Shown one piece after another: positions 38,051 through 52,867 of a DNA stretch of 64,000 nt. The notes beneath the pieces are model-generated. The model did not search any database. It was not told where the DNA came from and saw nothing but the letters and a program-made list of their open reading frames with translations. Within the stretch, counting starts at the first letter, position 1, and every line of letters starts with the position of its first letter. The position numbers and the translations under genes were made by a program. The stretch comes from Campylorhamphus procurvoides (taxonomy: Eukaryota; Chordata; Aves; Passeriformes; Dendrocolaptidae). The stretch spans positions 62,001 to 126,000 of the forward strand of contig WBMV01005068.1 of the NCBI GenBank assembly GCA_013396655.1, in the 5' to 3' direction.

Positions 38051-39309
38051 GTTGCCTAATTTAATTTAAAAAAAATTAATATTTGCATGGTCTATAAAGA
38101 AAAAACACATCAAAAGGTGCTGGTAAAGAGTAGTATAAATCAGCCTCTAAGTTTGCAGTGCTGGAAATACTGAATGGGTTGGCATAACACCTGCAGGTTT
38201 GTTAGGACAACCTGGTTCTAAGCAACATCTAACATGGCACGGCAGGATGAGTATGGTTTGTCCTTCCTCCTCTGCCCTTTTACAGCTGCATCCTTTCTGT
38301 CTGCATGTTTCTTAGTACTCTGCGAAGGGGGTCAGTGTCATTATCTCTGCCTTAAGCAAAAGTAATTAATCCCAACTTAGAGGAAATCACATATTCAGAG
38401 TCGTCCTGCAGGACAAGTACAAATGAGAGCTTTCTAGGTCCCAGTCAGTACCTCAAAACCTTAGGCCATTGCTCAGTGATCCAACTGAATGTGCTTTGCC
38501 TCTTTTTGTGTTTGTGGTCTTTCTGGGTTGTGCAAAGGATTCCTCCAGCTTTTGTTTATGAATCTGATGCTTAATGAGCAGAAGCAAATATCACGGGACG
38601 TTTGCAAGCTTTCACATCATCTATTTGTTGCTTGTTGCTTATGGTGTTTGACTAATCACAGGTTAGTCTGTGTTTGTGTCTCAGCTATGTTTGATAAACG
38701 TTTTTGTAATAGGCTCTCACAATTGATGACAAAAAAGTAACAAATAGCATCTCTCTTGTACCTGTATTCCTCATATTCTGAAACTGAGTGCTTTTAGAAA
38801 TATCAGTCTCTAAAGTTTGAGCCATTTCTAAATATTGATATAAATGAAACCTCATTTGAGCAGGCAATAGCCTTTCTTACAGTGTGACACAGGCATTTGG
38901 GAAACTGAACAGGTGTAGTCATAATATCCTGACTACTTTAATTTTCTTTGTGAACTTTACAGATATGATTTGTAATTTTTAAAAAAAACTTTGTCTGTGA
39001 ATAAATTTGAATTTACTTCCATGACCACAGAAAAAAGCTGGTATAAGTTTTCTCACAGGAAATAATATGAACCCTGGCAGTCAGTAAAAGCTCCCATTTT
39101 ATATTCCCAGTGCATTTACTAAGCATTCCCCTTTATATTCTTTCTTGAACACATGCAACAGCTGCTGTACCCCTAGCTAATACTGTCTCACCTTGTGGAA
39201 AACAAGGTTTCTGTCCTGGGGAAAATTCCAAAATTTAAAAATGTGCATTAGTTTTATATTGAAAGAAAGATCTGAAGTGCTTAATTTATGGAAAGGATTT
39301 TTAAAAAAT

Positions 39310-39322
39310 ACACACACACACA
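39310..39322. repeat. Short (AC)n microsatellite
   Basis: About six AC units lie within an otherwise A-rich stretch. Confidence 0.8.
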
Positions 39323-42300
39323 AAGCCAAATTAACTGCACCAACCAATTGATTCCTTTTCCTTGTGCACTGCATGCATCTAAACCAGCATTATCAGCACC
39401 AGAAATGCTGGGTCCCATCACAGCACAGTTCAGGTGTTTGTGTAAATGGAATTCAGTTACAATTATGAAGACTGGCAAGGAAAAGCAGATTTTTGTTCTG
39501 CTTGGAAGGAAGGCAGAGAAGGTAAGAGTGCTTACCGGTCAAATAAAAATGTACCTATTTTGAAGAATTTCTGATTGTGGTTGCAGAATCTGCCAGAACT
39601 GTGACAATTCATATTGCCCTGAGGGTTGTCCATGATGTGCTGTATCAACCCATAGCCCAGTGTGTTTTTGCAGCACATGAAGTCATATTTTCCAATCAGA
39701 ACTATGGTACAATTTGCCATGCACTTCATAGCTGCCTCTGTGTCACATCCAGGGACACTGACATGTCACCTATGCCCAGTCACTGCTTGCTATTTGAGGA
39801 CAAGGAGGATTAAAGAAAGCAAAGATATTTGTTGTCTCATGTGGTTCTCTTCCTCCCATACTCATCAAATTTTTAAAGAATCCATAAATCAACTGAGGCC
39901 ACAATTAACTATTCCTGCACTATTAACTGACTAAAGTTAATCTGAAAATCATTCATCTCAGTGCCAGTTGTTTGTCAGAAACCAAGGATGACCAAGTCTG
40001 TAGTACATTATAGAATTACAACTGTTCTCCTGTTGCAAAAATAACTAAATTCTTCTTTAGAAATTTAGATTTCATTTTGGTCCCACAAATGACAATTGTA
40101 TTTTTCTATCCCCCTATTTTATGACCTGATTAAGGCTGTTTTAGCCTATCTTGAATGGTGACTATTGTTGGAAATAAAAGAAAACTTGTTCATACATGAC
40201 TATCCATCGCTGTGTTTCAGAAGTATTTTTCATATTTAACTGCCCTTCACAAAATACTATTTGCATCAGCAAAGGTAGTCAGTAAAAAGGAGCTTTGTTA
40301 CCACTCTAAAAGTCTCCTTAAGTTGTCATGTTCTACCAGAATGATGAAAACGCTGTGACAAAAATCCCATAAATCTGGCTTGGGGCCTTTCTTGTAACTT
40401 GGATGAAATATCCAAGCTGTCTCTTTCCCATTTGCTATTTTAGTGCTGAGGAATGCTTTCTAAATATCTAATGATTTTTTCTAAATAGTAATCTACCAGG
40501 AAAGCACTTCTCCAATTTTATGAAGAACAGGTGCATAACCAGGATATGAATTTCATGGGGGGTTTGGCACTGTATTGCAATGATTCAAAGATAAAGCAAG
40601 GGTTTTGAGCAAATGGCAAGTCTAACTAGACTTAAAGCAAAGCCGTCCTTCCTGAACACTGCTGTATGAGCATCATACTTACAGAATGGCAGCAGATTCT
40701 CTGGAATTCAATGTGTAAACAGTGAAAATCAGTCCTGAGACTCCATTGCAATATTGGATAGAAAGGGAACTGCTCTTGTTTTCGCCAAGTGAATATGTTC
40801 TGTGCAGGATCTAGAAAAAAGGCCAACATAGAACCACTAATAAGTCATCTTTACTCTTCATATAACTTTGAGACACTGATTAAAATCCCTTTACAGACCT
40901 ATTACAGTTGTACTAATATTTATGCAATAGGACCTGGACCCTTCAGACCTGCTGCATTTAACCTTGGCCAATAATAGAAAGTAATAGAAAGACCTTGTCC
41001 ATCCCTTTTTGCTATTACACTGTAATGCAAAGGGGCACCTTGCGCCTTCCTCCTTTAGAGAAAGACACAAGTGTGTTCAGGGTTTCTTTCTTGCCTAATC
41101 TCAGCCTGAGGTGGTAGATCAAGGCTGCAAAAAAGGATCTGGTAATTTCTTTTGAAACTAAACTGAAGAACTTAGCTTACTATCTTGGGGCTATTGTCAC
41201 AGAGATTCTATCAGTAATCATACTGAATCAAAATTACTTTTGTTACTTCTGGCACCTGTTCAAGAATCTTTTTCATTCCCCTTAGGAAAATACTGGTGTG
41301 CACAAAGGTCCTGTATGTGTAACCTGTGAAAAGTATCCTTTTCCCAAGGACTTCCAAGGATTTTGATTCGAGTTGGCTTTTTATAAGCCCAAAGGGGAAT
41401 AGACTGACTATTCTGCTCTAGATTTGCTTTTCTCCTTGAGTCTATTTTCTTTTTGTCCCATTTTCCCTATTACAAAGACAGAATTTAAGGGGGAGATGTT
41501 TTTCACACAGCTCAGATTTGTTTTTTCCATCTCCTCCACTGTACAGTTTTTATCCTTCCAGTAAGACTTTGATTTCTGAGCAACGAATCATTTCTTTGTG
41601 TGTTTTACTTTTATTATCTTTAATCTTCAAAATGTGGAGGAGGAAGCAGCTGCATTGACTCTAGCTCTTTCTAAGCTGTTTTTATGGAGACCAGTATCAG
41701 CAGTGTTCATGCAGAGTCTTCAGTGACAGTCTGACAGATGACAGGATTTCGGGAACAAATCAGGGCTCAGTTCTTCCATCAGTGCATTGATTTTGTTTGT
41801 GCATGTGTGTGTATGACTGTGAGTGTTCTCAGGGAAAGTATACCTTGAGATCTTTCATTCACTGATTTGGACTCATCGTTACTTCTTTAATTTCTTGGGG
41901 CTTTGTTTCTTTCACTTCTAAATATCACTTCTGGCTTTACCCTTGTACTTCCTTTTAGAATGTTCCATAAGAATTTACTTGTTTATTCAGATGGTGGTTC
42001 AGACCTCAGCATTTTTTTTTTGCTCTGGGTTTGTATTAAAATCACTCTGTAGTTATCTAATCCTGACAGCCACTGCCAGGGTCAGTGCTTGCAGGCAGGT
42101 ATCCTGGCTAAGGTGTGTTTTTGTATTCCTTAAGTACTTCTTCTGCATCACATGTGCAGGCTGGTGACTCAGAACTGTTACGTGTGATGAAAATAAATCC
42201 CCTGTTACCCGTGCATGCTTACTCCCTTTTCATTACATTGCAAATTAAGAACACTTTCAGCTGCCTGAACTTGTTTTCCAACAGTACCACCTGAATTTCA

Positions 42301-42450
42301 GGGAAAAATAGCATAGCCTTACAGTGCAGTTTTCAGTTCCTCATTAAACCTATGAACAAGGTCAATTCTCCAATAGGATATGCAATGTGTTGACTCATAT
42401 CTACAGTGACTTTACTTTCACATACATAGGAAAAGTAAGTTGGACAGTAT

Positions 42451-42584
42451 CCCAAAAACCAAACAACAACAACAACAAAAAAAACCAACCAAACAAACAA
42501 ACCAACCAAAAAACAACAACAGCAAAAAAACACATAAAAAAACTCGCAAAAGCAAAACAAACGAAAAGCCAAACCAAAACAACC
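42451..42584. repeat. A-rich CAAA/CAACAA low-complexity tract
   Basis: About 130 bases are dominated by A with C at intervals of three to five bases. The Lys/Asn/Gln-rich and Phe/Cys/Leu-rich reading frames on the two strands here come purely from this composition and are not genes. Confidence 0.87.
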
Positions 42585-45500
42585 TATTTGAATTATTAAA
42601 ACATCTAACTGGAATGTCAGTCAAAACTATTTACTCCTACTGTGTCTTAGACAACATTCCAGTAATATAGCGACTCACTTTACAGGTTAATGGACATGAA
42701 AATGCTGTATCAAATGAAATGAATAACATCAGTTAAACCCCCCACCAAAACCCAAAACCTGAGTGCTTGCAGAAAAGCACAAAAATCTGGGTTTTGAAAC
42801 TTCTGAAGCAATGATTCCACTGGAAGCTTATGTGCTGGGATTACATATCTAAAATTTAGGCAATTCCCATTTGAGGCGTTAATTACTTCTCCGACACTCA
42901 GGTCAGAAAATCAGTGCAAGTTTCTAGATTTTTAAATATTTCCCTTTTTTTTTTTTTGCTTGTATTGCTAGATATATCCATGCAATTTTATTTTTATAAT
43001 TTCTTATGACTTTCAAATCACTTGTGATAAGTTCATTACAGTAAAAACAGATCAAAATTTGATCCATGTAACAATTTAAATTTTTTCCCCAGTATCTGTA
43101 GCTGCCTTTAGTACACATAAATATCTGTCTGCTGAATTTCCACATCTCTTACCCCAGCATGTTACTCTGGATTGTACACTGTGCAATTCAAGTGGAATAC
43201 AGATTCATCCAAAGAACACCAAGACATCGTGCTCACTGCTTATCATAGCCATTCATTTCAGTGCTCCTGCAAAACAGGAGAGAGAAAAGATTCATTTCAA
43301 CAAAAGCAGCCTGACAACCAAGAAATATAATTTCAAACTGGTTTGATTCTTTCAGTGGCTTTTGTTCAAGGTGATAAAATAACAGCCTTCACTTAGGACT
43401 TGGCTAGGGATCATCCACTTCAGTTAATCAAACCACTGTAATTGTTCTTCATATGTAATTGCTTTCCTCAGAGTCCCAAGAGAAAAAAAAAATCCCACTG
43501 GGTAATTTTTCTACAATTTTCTAAGTAAACAAATCCACTCTTTTACAGTTGTTTAATATCTGATTTAAATGTAATTTCCCATTCTTAAGACTATCACATT
43601 CCCTTCACCTTTAACTCTATTTCATACTTCATAATTAACTTTCACCGAGAAGTTTAACCAGAATTTATCTTGGTCTTTGTGCAGAAATGTTTTCTCCAGC
43701 AAGCAGTGCTTGAATGCCCTCCTGCAGACTTTATATTTCTAAGAGAACTCTTCATTTTCTCACCTCCCAGGAAAAGAGACTGTGGCCGGTTACTTCTTCA
43801 AGTATAGGCTGTCTCTGGCCTGAATGTAAGGCTTCTATTATATTACCTCAAAAACCCACAAAGAATTGGTAAGATTAATGATTTATAACCTGTCAACACT
43901 TCTCCAGTAAACCACCTTTTTCTGAGGTTTATAACACAGCCATAAAATTCTCTTTTAGTTCAAACTTTGCATACAAGTGTATTCATGGAATAAATACTTG
44001 TAAAACATAAGTTTTAACATAGAATCATATTGACTTATGGGTTATATATGAATATTCTCTATTGTATCCCATTCATTGCCAAGTTTTGTTCTGTTTTCTT
44101 CATGAAAGCAGAGCCCACTCATCTCACAGAGCAGGAAGAAGTTCAGATCACATACAATTTAGCTACTGTCCTATTGGACATATCTTTTTATGTCTGACTG
44201 AAGCAACAGGATGCCTGCAAATAGTGCAAAAGAAGAAAGGAAAAGCAGGATCAAAAATACAATGTTGGCACATTAGGAAAATCAGCATCCCTTACAGTTT
44301 GTGCCATATGTACATCACTAACCCAAGGTATAAAGAAGATGAAAAAAAGAATACCTTTATATGGGCCTGATATTGTTAGAATATACAGAAGAAAGATCAT
44401 TTTAATCGCAAGCATCGACTCTCGATGCAGTCTGACCCCTTTGTTTTTAATCCTGTTACATCTTTGCCAGGATCTGGTGTAGTCTGGGTGCTTAGTTCAA
44501 AAGAGTGGGATTTATGACAGTTTTGCCTAGCAGTGTATGAAAATATTATAGACTACACTGTCATTCAGTGTGTATTTCCATTATGAATGCAGTCCACATT
44601 GCTGGAGATTTTTCCTGAAGACAGTTTGACCTGAGCATCTGTTTTGAGGGGAAATGCACTGCTGCCTATTCATTTTTACTGTGCACTTTCCTGTCAGTTA
44701 CTTTTTCTGGGTACCCTCTACAGTCCTCTAAAATGAAAGTTATATCTGTTTTACACATATGTTGAATTTAGGTAGGAGGAGGAATAACACAATCCCACAA
44801 TTTATATCTCCACGCCTCCCAGATCCATCATGAAATGTAAGCCAGACAGTAAACTCAGTTTAAGATAGGAATGGAGCTGCCTATTATTAATTAATTCTCA
44901 TATGCATTCAATTCTATCTAAATGTATATGTTGGTATAAACTACAGAAGACAGTTAATTCAAATATAAATGAACTAATAAATTCTACTCTTTTTACATAT
45001 TTACTGAAATAATAAAAACATCTGGCAATCGATGCCCATGATTGATTCTCCAGTTGATCATAAAAGAAAAAAAATTGTGAAATTCCATAGGGGAGTTTTG
45101 AGCTTTATGTCTCAGAGATACAGAATTCAAATGCAATGGAGAGCTAATTTTATTCAAATTTTCCTCATCATTATGATTATATTGCAGTGAATTTTATCTT
45201 CTTTAATAAAAAAAAGAGGTATCTGAATCATTTCATGTAAAGTATTGTCTCTAGATTCCTAGGAAATTGAAGCAAGAGTTGTTAGTCTGATAGATGACTT
45301 ACAGTAGCTGTTCATATTAAACTCAAATCCTCTTAAAGTTATGCTTTAATTATGATTTCAAACATTTTACTATTTTTGTGATTGTAATGCATGTTACTGT
45401 CTTAGCGCTTCTGACCTATAGCAAAGTAAGAAAAGCAATTGTGCAGGGTACAAAATCCCAATGAAGAGGTGAATTCCACGATGCACAGAGAAGTGATGAG

Positions 45501-47894
45501 AAGGAGATGTCAGTAATGCAATAAGGAACTGGGAGAACCTGTGACTAAACTGGCATTGAGAAGTTGGTGGAATCCTGTCAGTTACATGTACAAATGTACA
45601 GTGACCTTTAAATTTCACCCCATAAGCTTGAGTAATCTTAGAAATTAGCTATAATATGGAGGGAATTATCTATGTTCATTTTTTAGGTTGAACTCTTTCT
45701 CACTTTAATTCTTTTGACCTACATATTCCTGCAGCATTGACTGACATTTAAAGAGCAGAAAGAACAGAAAAAGGTGAGAAATGATGGAAGATGAGGTAGA
45801 GTGAGGTCAGTCTCATTCATCACTGTGTAAGTTATGCATATTCAGTCTCATTTAGACACAGATAAGGGAGTGGCAGGAGAATGTTATAAGGGGCTTGTCT
45901 AACCCCACAGCACCCAATGTCTGGCACAAACCACAAAGTATTTCAGTAACACTAAAAAATGTTCAACCACCAAGATGGAGAAGCTAATAAGAAGTTAGAG
46001 ACCTTTGATGCTTGTTAAACTTGCCCCACTGATCTCTGTACTAGGCAGCCAGGCCAACTCTAATTATGTCTCAATGCATGCATTTACAATAGTTGAACCT
46101 TTTTTCTGCAATGAATGGATAATAAGGAAGGTCAGGGATATATTCCACAACCACAGCTGCTCTTCATAATGATTTCCCATACCACAGGGTGCTCTCCCCA
46201 TCCTTCAGTTTTAGGGCTGAATTCTCACAGATTTTGTTCAAAAGCTTCCCCAGCTCAAGTCCTATTATATGTATATATACACAGCATTTGGTGTTTATAT
46301 CTTGTCCCACTCAGTTTTTACCAGGATTTTTGAAGGAATGTAACCTGATCCTTCTCTCTAGATCATCCTAGATTTTCATGGAGAGCTATGATATGGTTCC
46401 TAAGGGGCTGCAAAGTTGTGCATTTTTGGCAAGTGATTAAAAGTCTGAACTGGTGAAAGGAAATATAGCAATAGTTTGAGAGAAGTAGAATTGGTATATG
46501 AAAAATTAGCCTCATTTCTTTTCTCTGGTCTGTTTTGTACTGGGGTTTTCTGCCCTTTGTCTTCTATGGAAAAATTTGAAAATGTGGGGTGGAAAGGGCT
46601 AGAAAACCATAAGAGAAATATGAAGAATTTTCTGCTTACTCCCTTTTCCAATGATAGTACCTTGGATAACATCCACTGTTGATTTTCTGAGTTTGAATAT
46701 GCTGGGTTCCAAATTACTGTTGTAACCTGTGAAATGCCATAAATTCAGTATTCAGAGAGCAGGTTTCAGATGAAAGGTTGAAATTCCCCCTCGTTCTTCC
46801 CCATTTCTTGGCCTAAAATTTACCTTTAGTGAGGTGCCAACTTGGCTCTTCAAGGCAAACAAAGAGGAAACTTGAAAATGCTGATAATTTGTCAAAGTTT
46901 TAATTTTGGATCAGCTCAGATAGAATTAAAAGGAGATGAGGGGGAAATCCTTTACTTTACAAAATTGTATTTTTTTTCTCATTAGAGCAAGTCAGAGCAG
47001 TTCTGTCCATTTACTCTTAGGAGCTTACAGTAATCTGTACTTCAAAGGTATTAGCTAAGCTTGCAGAATCATGAAGCTTTCAACTCTACAACACTAAGCA
47101 GCAAATTCTAACATTTTTATAAGCCTGTATTTCACCTCTCATTTGTGAGGAATCATCTCCACATCTGGTTTTGTCTAATTCAGAAGAGCAATATTTTTCC
47201 TGAGAACAGCTTTCAGGGAAGCAGTTATGGAAAGAGAGCCAATAGTGACTTTTGGGCTCAAAATCTTCTCTTCAGCCTTTTCTTTAGCAAATCAATTTTC
47301 AGCATACACACTGTATCTGTATTTTGTTATTTACCCTTGGTTTCACATACTGCTGCTGATGGAAAACTTTTGCCTTATCACTGCAAATAGTTCTGCTTTT
47401 GAAAACTGAGGAACTAAATCAGTGTAAATCAATTATTATACACAGAACGCAGTTCATATGTCTGGCTTCCATTCACTTGACTGTCATTTCTTTTAGATTT
47501 GCTCTGATAAGGCTAAATTTGAAAGAACTTACTGTTATGAACTATCATTGTGTCTTTGTATTTCAAGTACAGGCAGAAGTAATTTTGATCCATAGTTTGC
47601 AGAATATCTTCCAGAAAAGTTAAGGTGCTCCCAAAAATGTATTAGAAAAGGGATTTTACCAGAAAATGCTTTAATCGCCCCTTTTTTCCAAAAGGAGAGA
47701 AAATTCTCAAAAACTTTTGCTATATAAACTCTGAAAAGCATAAGAAGTCATTTGAAGTGAAACACGTTGATTATCAAGTCCATTTCCCATTGATGGAAGG
47801 ATATCATTGTGACTTTGAGTTTCAACATTTTGCAATCAGTATAGTTACATTTCATTAACACAAGAAACTTTCAGTTTCCTTCACAACCTTCAGT

Positions 47895-47928
47895 GTTTTC
47901 TAACAATGATAAGGTTTTGTTAGAAAAC
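47895..47928. repeat. Perfect 12-bp inverted repeat (hairpin)
   Basis: The left arm GTTTTCTAACAA (47895-47906) is the exact reverse complement of 47917-47928, with a 10-base loop. It has no associated gene or element and is probably chance or a degenerate inverted-repeat element. Confidence 0.55.
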
Positions 47929-48847
47929 TAAACTAAATGAAATATTTGCTTCATTGGAGGGACACACCCTCTTGGTTTTCTTTAAATTCCCTATGCTGAG
48001 ATAGAGTTTTTGAGTTTTCACTTTTGTAAACCAAAAGTAAACATTCTTACAGTAGCTTCAGTCCTGCTTAAATTATAGTGTGATTAACTGATATTTTACC
48101 CATCCTAATTCTAAAGTTTGTCTCTGTATATCCCCATACAAAGAGAGCTCTTTCCTATTCTATGTACATACTCTGTATTTCAGTTGGATTATCCGATTGT
48201 TCTCCATAATAGCATTAGGCAATTTTGGGATCCCATAAGGACATCCTGTCATTAAATAAAAATATTATTATCATACAGTGCATTGCAGCTATTCCAGCTG
48301 CAGAAAATCTGTGGTGGTGTAGTCCAAGATACAGCCAAATAAAATTAAGATGCTTAAAGCAACAGGCAGGATTTGAGAAAAAAGGAAACTAGCACTTGAA
48401 TCTACGTCTGTACATTCAAGACGTAGGTGTGCCATTGTGAGCAGTTTGGTAACAACTTTCCACGGCAACACAGAAGGAGCAGTGTTCTGTTGAGCTTTCA
48501 CTTGGATCCATGAACCATTGGAACCTTTAAATAATAAAAATGTGGCGACTTTCATTATTGTAGTTCTTTCTCTTTTTAGCCCATAGTTGAGAGAGTTCTT
48601 TTGCATTGTACTAGAAATGTTTTCCAAAGAGGATGTGGAGGAAACTAACAGTTTTTTGAAAAGGACATATAGAAGCAAACACCATCAAACACAACAATAA
48701 ACCAGTACTTCAAAAGCAAATTGCTTTATGTAAATTGTTTTACATCTTTCTAACAAGACATTAAAATCTTAAAGATCATAAAATGTAAGATATTTTGTAA
48801 GCACTTATAAGCTCAGCTGAAAGAATAGGGCTTAGTATAAGAATGTA

Positions 48848-49245
48848 ATTTAGATTGGAAGTGACCAATGGAGGCCATTCATTCAGTCCAATCTCCTGCT
48901 CTAAACAGGACTAACTCCAAACCCAGACCAAGTTACTTAGGGCTTTTGCTATTCATTTTATGGACATTTCTAAGGATGTAATTTCTTTGTTTCAGTGCTT
49001 ATGCACTCCGATTGTGGAAGCATTTTCTTTATATGCAGTGGGAATTTTCTGTGTTACAATTCGTGACTGCTTCCTCTGAGTCTTTGGCTTTGCACCTCTG
49101 AGAACAGCTTGGATCTGTCTTCCCTGGAACTATCCACCAGGCAGTGAGAGCAGCAATTGGCTCCCCTCCAAGTCTTTCTCAGGATAAGCAGACCCGGTTC
49201 CTGAGACTCTGCTCACAGTTCAGCCCTCAAATTCTTGTTAAATAT
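48848..49245 (-). mobile_element. Old CR1 LINE fragment
   Basis: On the + strand the segment begins TTTAGATTGGAAGTGACCAA, GGAGGCCATTCATTCAGTCC and AATCTCCTGCTCTAAACAGG, the reverse complement of a CR1 3' region. It continues through GTGACTGCTTCCTCTGAGTC, AGAACAGCTTGGATCTGTCT and CCACCAGGCAGTGAGAGCAG to TTCAGCCC. The order agrees with avian CR1 but divergence is high, so this is one of the oldest repeats here. The right limit is approximate. Confidence 0.78.
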
Positions 49246-52200
49246 GATACCTTGTGAATCAGGAAAAGGGTGGAGATCACAAGCTGATTGTTTTCATACG
49301 CCATGCTCTGTAAGTCAGGCTTTTCCTTTTCCTGTGTTTTACAGGACAATCCTGCTAACAGATTACTCCTGATGCAGTGATTCAACCAACACGTGCAAGA
49401 TGTGTTTCTACATGTGGCACTTCTTTCCAGCTTCTCCCAGCCCCAGGGCCAAGCAGCTGAGAGACTTCAGCATGATTTGTTTGTGTCTGTCCAGCAATCA
49501 CAAACATACAGGGTTCAGAGGAAGGGAGTATAAACACCCTAGTATTACCCCAGTTCCTTCCTGATCTTCAGTGGTGTGGAAGCTGATGGAAATCCTAAAA
49601 AACTAGAGACCCGAGGATACATACCAGGACTTGCATTGCCTATCTCCATCAATTCTCCTGGAACCACTCCCATAAACTTGCGAAAATTCTAGTAATCCAT
49701 AGATTACTGCCTTAGGCTAGTGATCTCCACTCACATCCAAAAATAAATGAGCAAAACTCCAAACCAAGAAGGATTCCAAACCAACAGGAAATTGCATATA
49801 CCCTTAGTGATTTATCAAGACAAAACAAGATAGTGTCCTACCTCCAAAAAAATACTTTTGATGTTGAAAGAAAATGTAACATGTAAAGTTATGAATCTAT
49901 ATCAGCCTTATTCTATGCAGTTCCATGCCTGAAAATAAGGAAATTACTCCATGACTTACCATGCAAATGTTTTTCCTCTGTGAACTCAATAGGTAAAACC
50001 CAAAATTGTTCCTAAATAATATTCAGATGTTTTCAGAGTCCACTTGTAAATTTTAATTTTCTGGGCCCCAGGGATTCTGAATTCTGCAGAATGTATGGAT
50101 ATGCATTGTAGGAAGAACAATTAGACTTGACCTTTCCCTTGAGATCTTTAGAGAAGTGGTGGCTTATGCTGTAGATTTCTCTCTCCACCTTGTTCCTTGT
50201 CCCCTCTTTCCTGATTGTACTTGCACTCTTGAAGAGACTTAGGCAAGTAAACATCATCACTTATCACAGAGAGTGAGCCTGTGGCCCTCCAGATTTCCTC
50301 CCTCTTATTTACACATGAAGAGTCAGTAGTTCATAGCGACTGAGCTATGATCAAGGAAATTAAATTCATTAGTAAAACAAGAAACATTCCAGACTTGCAC
50401 AGCACAGCTTGAAGTACTCAGCTGAGGAACTAATTAAAGACAGATAGCTGAGTGGGTAATGAATAAATACACATTGTGTGGGTAGAAATAGCTAGGACAA
50501 ATATGGGTACTCCCTGTTATATTTGATGGGAAACTAAATTATCATATACACTGAAATAAATTGAACAGTAAGAGCTCTCCTGCAGCTTTTAAGTGCAGAC
50601 CATCCTGGAGGGTGGGACTGCAGGCAGAGGCAGCAGCGAATGGAGCCCCTGCAATGGTGCCTTAGCAGCTCCTCTGCCCCCAGGCAGTGTCCTGCTGTCA
50701 CAAGAGTCTGCTGCAGCAGCTCTTGCTTGGCTAAAGGGGGACAAAGCCTGCCGAGTGCACCCTGTGGTGTCTGGATGTGAGCATAGACCTGTTGGACTCT
50801 CCGAACAAGAGGCTTTGAATGATGCTGTCCTTATGCACCCCTTTGCCTAACCCCTCACCCCCTGTGGCACTGGGCAGTCAGCAGGTTGGCACTCCTGGCA
50901 CTTCACATGCTGGTGCCAGGGAGCCCCACTCAGCATAGCCAAAGAGCTGACAGAAGGCATCTGCCTGTAACTTCAGGTAGCACTGCAGACCTTTAACTCC
51001 TCCGTTTGGGGAGTATCAAATTGTTTTTGCAAGGAGCAGACACAAATAGAAGGGTTGCCTGTAGCTTTTAAAAGGTCTAATGCTATCTTTTTGTATCAGA
51101 TTCATAGACTATGATGTGCTGCACACCAGCCATTTCCAGAGGCTGCTTTTTGCACAGCAGTCTGTAAATGAGCAGAGAAAACACTTTATATGACATGAAG
51201 GCAGCCAAAAGAGATATGAGATTTGAAAACACAGACAGACAGGAGCTCCTAGGGGAACTCAAATAATCATTTACTAGATGAAAAACAATATTAAGCTCAA
51301 GTAAAGTTTGCCAAAGCTTATCACTAAATTGAAAGTTCAGTGCACAGTTTTTAAAGTGTCAGTGTGATAATAAATGCTTCCATCCTAACCATTGGTGATA
51401 CAGGTTGCTAAACATTTCTGTTATATCCAGTCATCCATCAGGGGATGGTGTGGCTTATACAGGAAATACAGCTTAGATATTCTCGATTTTCATGAGTGAG
51501 GTCCAGAAGAAGGAGAGTCAATTAAAAAGTTTAGCCTGTCTAAGTCTGTATTTCTGTATTCACAGTATTTGGATTTTCAGTTTTCCTTGGAGTATTAAGG
51601 CGCCTGTGAAATTTATAAGGGGCAGAGAGGTGGAGGGGTCCAGTCAGCAGGAGTTCAGGGAGCTGGCTATACCAATAACCGCCTTCTTGGCTTGCAGATA
51701 CCACTGAAACCCCCATAGTACTGTCTTTGACATTTCTGGAAGCCTTCTACAGTGAAATTCACAAGCCCCATGGCTGCAGAAAGCTAAGGATACAAGATAT
51801 TCTTTTATTCTGTTTGGCACTTGGATCTATTCTAGTCCTTTTTCCCAAGGCATTTATTCCAGACTGTCTAGGATGCTGGGTTAGCCTAGGCTGAACTCAG
51901 CTGAGACAGCATTCTGGAGGCATCGTGGCTTTGTTTGGTTCCACAGAATGGAGGAAATCTATCACACTTCCAGAAAGGACTATATAAATAACTTGACAAC
52001 AGACCATGTGTGCTTCTGGTTGCTTGTGTGTTCTGGGTTATTTTGTTTTGTTTGTTTTCATATTTTTGAACTTCCTATGGAAACAAATTCCTGTCCTTTC
52101 AATGCTGCCTGCAAATAAGCACCGTCTTCCTCCTTGTACCTCTGAATTTATGAAGGATAGTCATATGTAGCCCCAATATTCAGCATTAAACTGATCTGGA

Positions 52201-52867
52201 TAGCAGTAAATAGAAGTGATTTCAGATTCCCTTAGACATATTAAGTTTACCAGGTGTAAATTTAGAATTGACATTGTTGTATATATTGCTTGAGGTGCTT
52301 TTGTGGGTTTAACCTTTTGATTATACTGCTTCCTGCAGCTGCTTCTTAAATTTATAGAAAAGGTGCGCACTCCAGCAAATTAGCTCTTGCAAAGAATACC
52401 TGATATTTCCATGCAGCAATTTTTCTGTTTTTTAAAAAGAAGTTAAGTGTGTTTTGCCTTATTCATATTTATGGTATTTTAAGTTTATTCAATTCCAAAA
52501 ACAATCTGAAGAAATCTTTCAGCACAAGGATGTTTGATTCAAATCAAATGGGCACAGCAGCAACAAGAAGTGCTGCCATTTGTAACATCTGATGAATCAG
52601 TGATTCCTGCAGTACTGCTTTACAATCTGTTTAAGTACTTGAAATAGTATACAGGAAACAGATATGTAGGAAACCGTGTACCTGGCATTAAAAGATCAAC
52701 ACTTACTGACCATGGACTGTGCCTGGTTTTTGCATTTGCAGCACTAAAGGGCTGACACATTCCCTTCAGGCTCAGTTGCATCCCAGGGTCCAAAACACTC
52801 ACATCTCTCTGCTTTTGAAATAGAGAACGCAGAAAAAAAATGTGTTCTGTAAACATAACATGGAAGA

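Noticed and set aside
39577..39934. Overlapping 78- and 90-codon frames around 39.6-39.9 kb, considered as the next CNTNAP2 exon
   Set aside because: The translation does not resemble the start of the third laminin G domain, and flanking splice sites with the needed phase 1 were not seen.
42333..42670. Phe/Cys/Val-rich minus frames and Lys/Asn/Gln-rich plus frames, which could be taken for membrane or disordered proteins
   Set aside because: They translate the A/C-rich simple repeat at 42451-42584 and have no independent coding signal.
44412..44428. Short palindrome GCATCGA-CTC-TCGATGC
   Set aside because: Only seven pairs with a three-base loop and no context; expected by chance.
48289..48678. 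129-codon minus-strand open frame
   Set aside because: No recognisable protein family, no neighbouring exon or element. A frame of this length is expected by chance in 64 kb on six frames.
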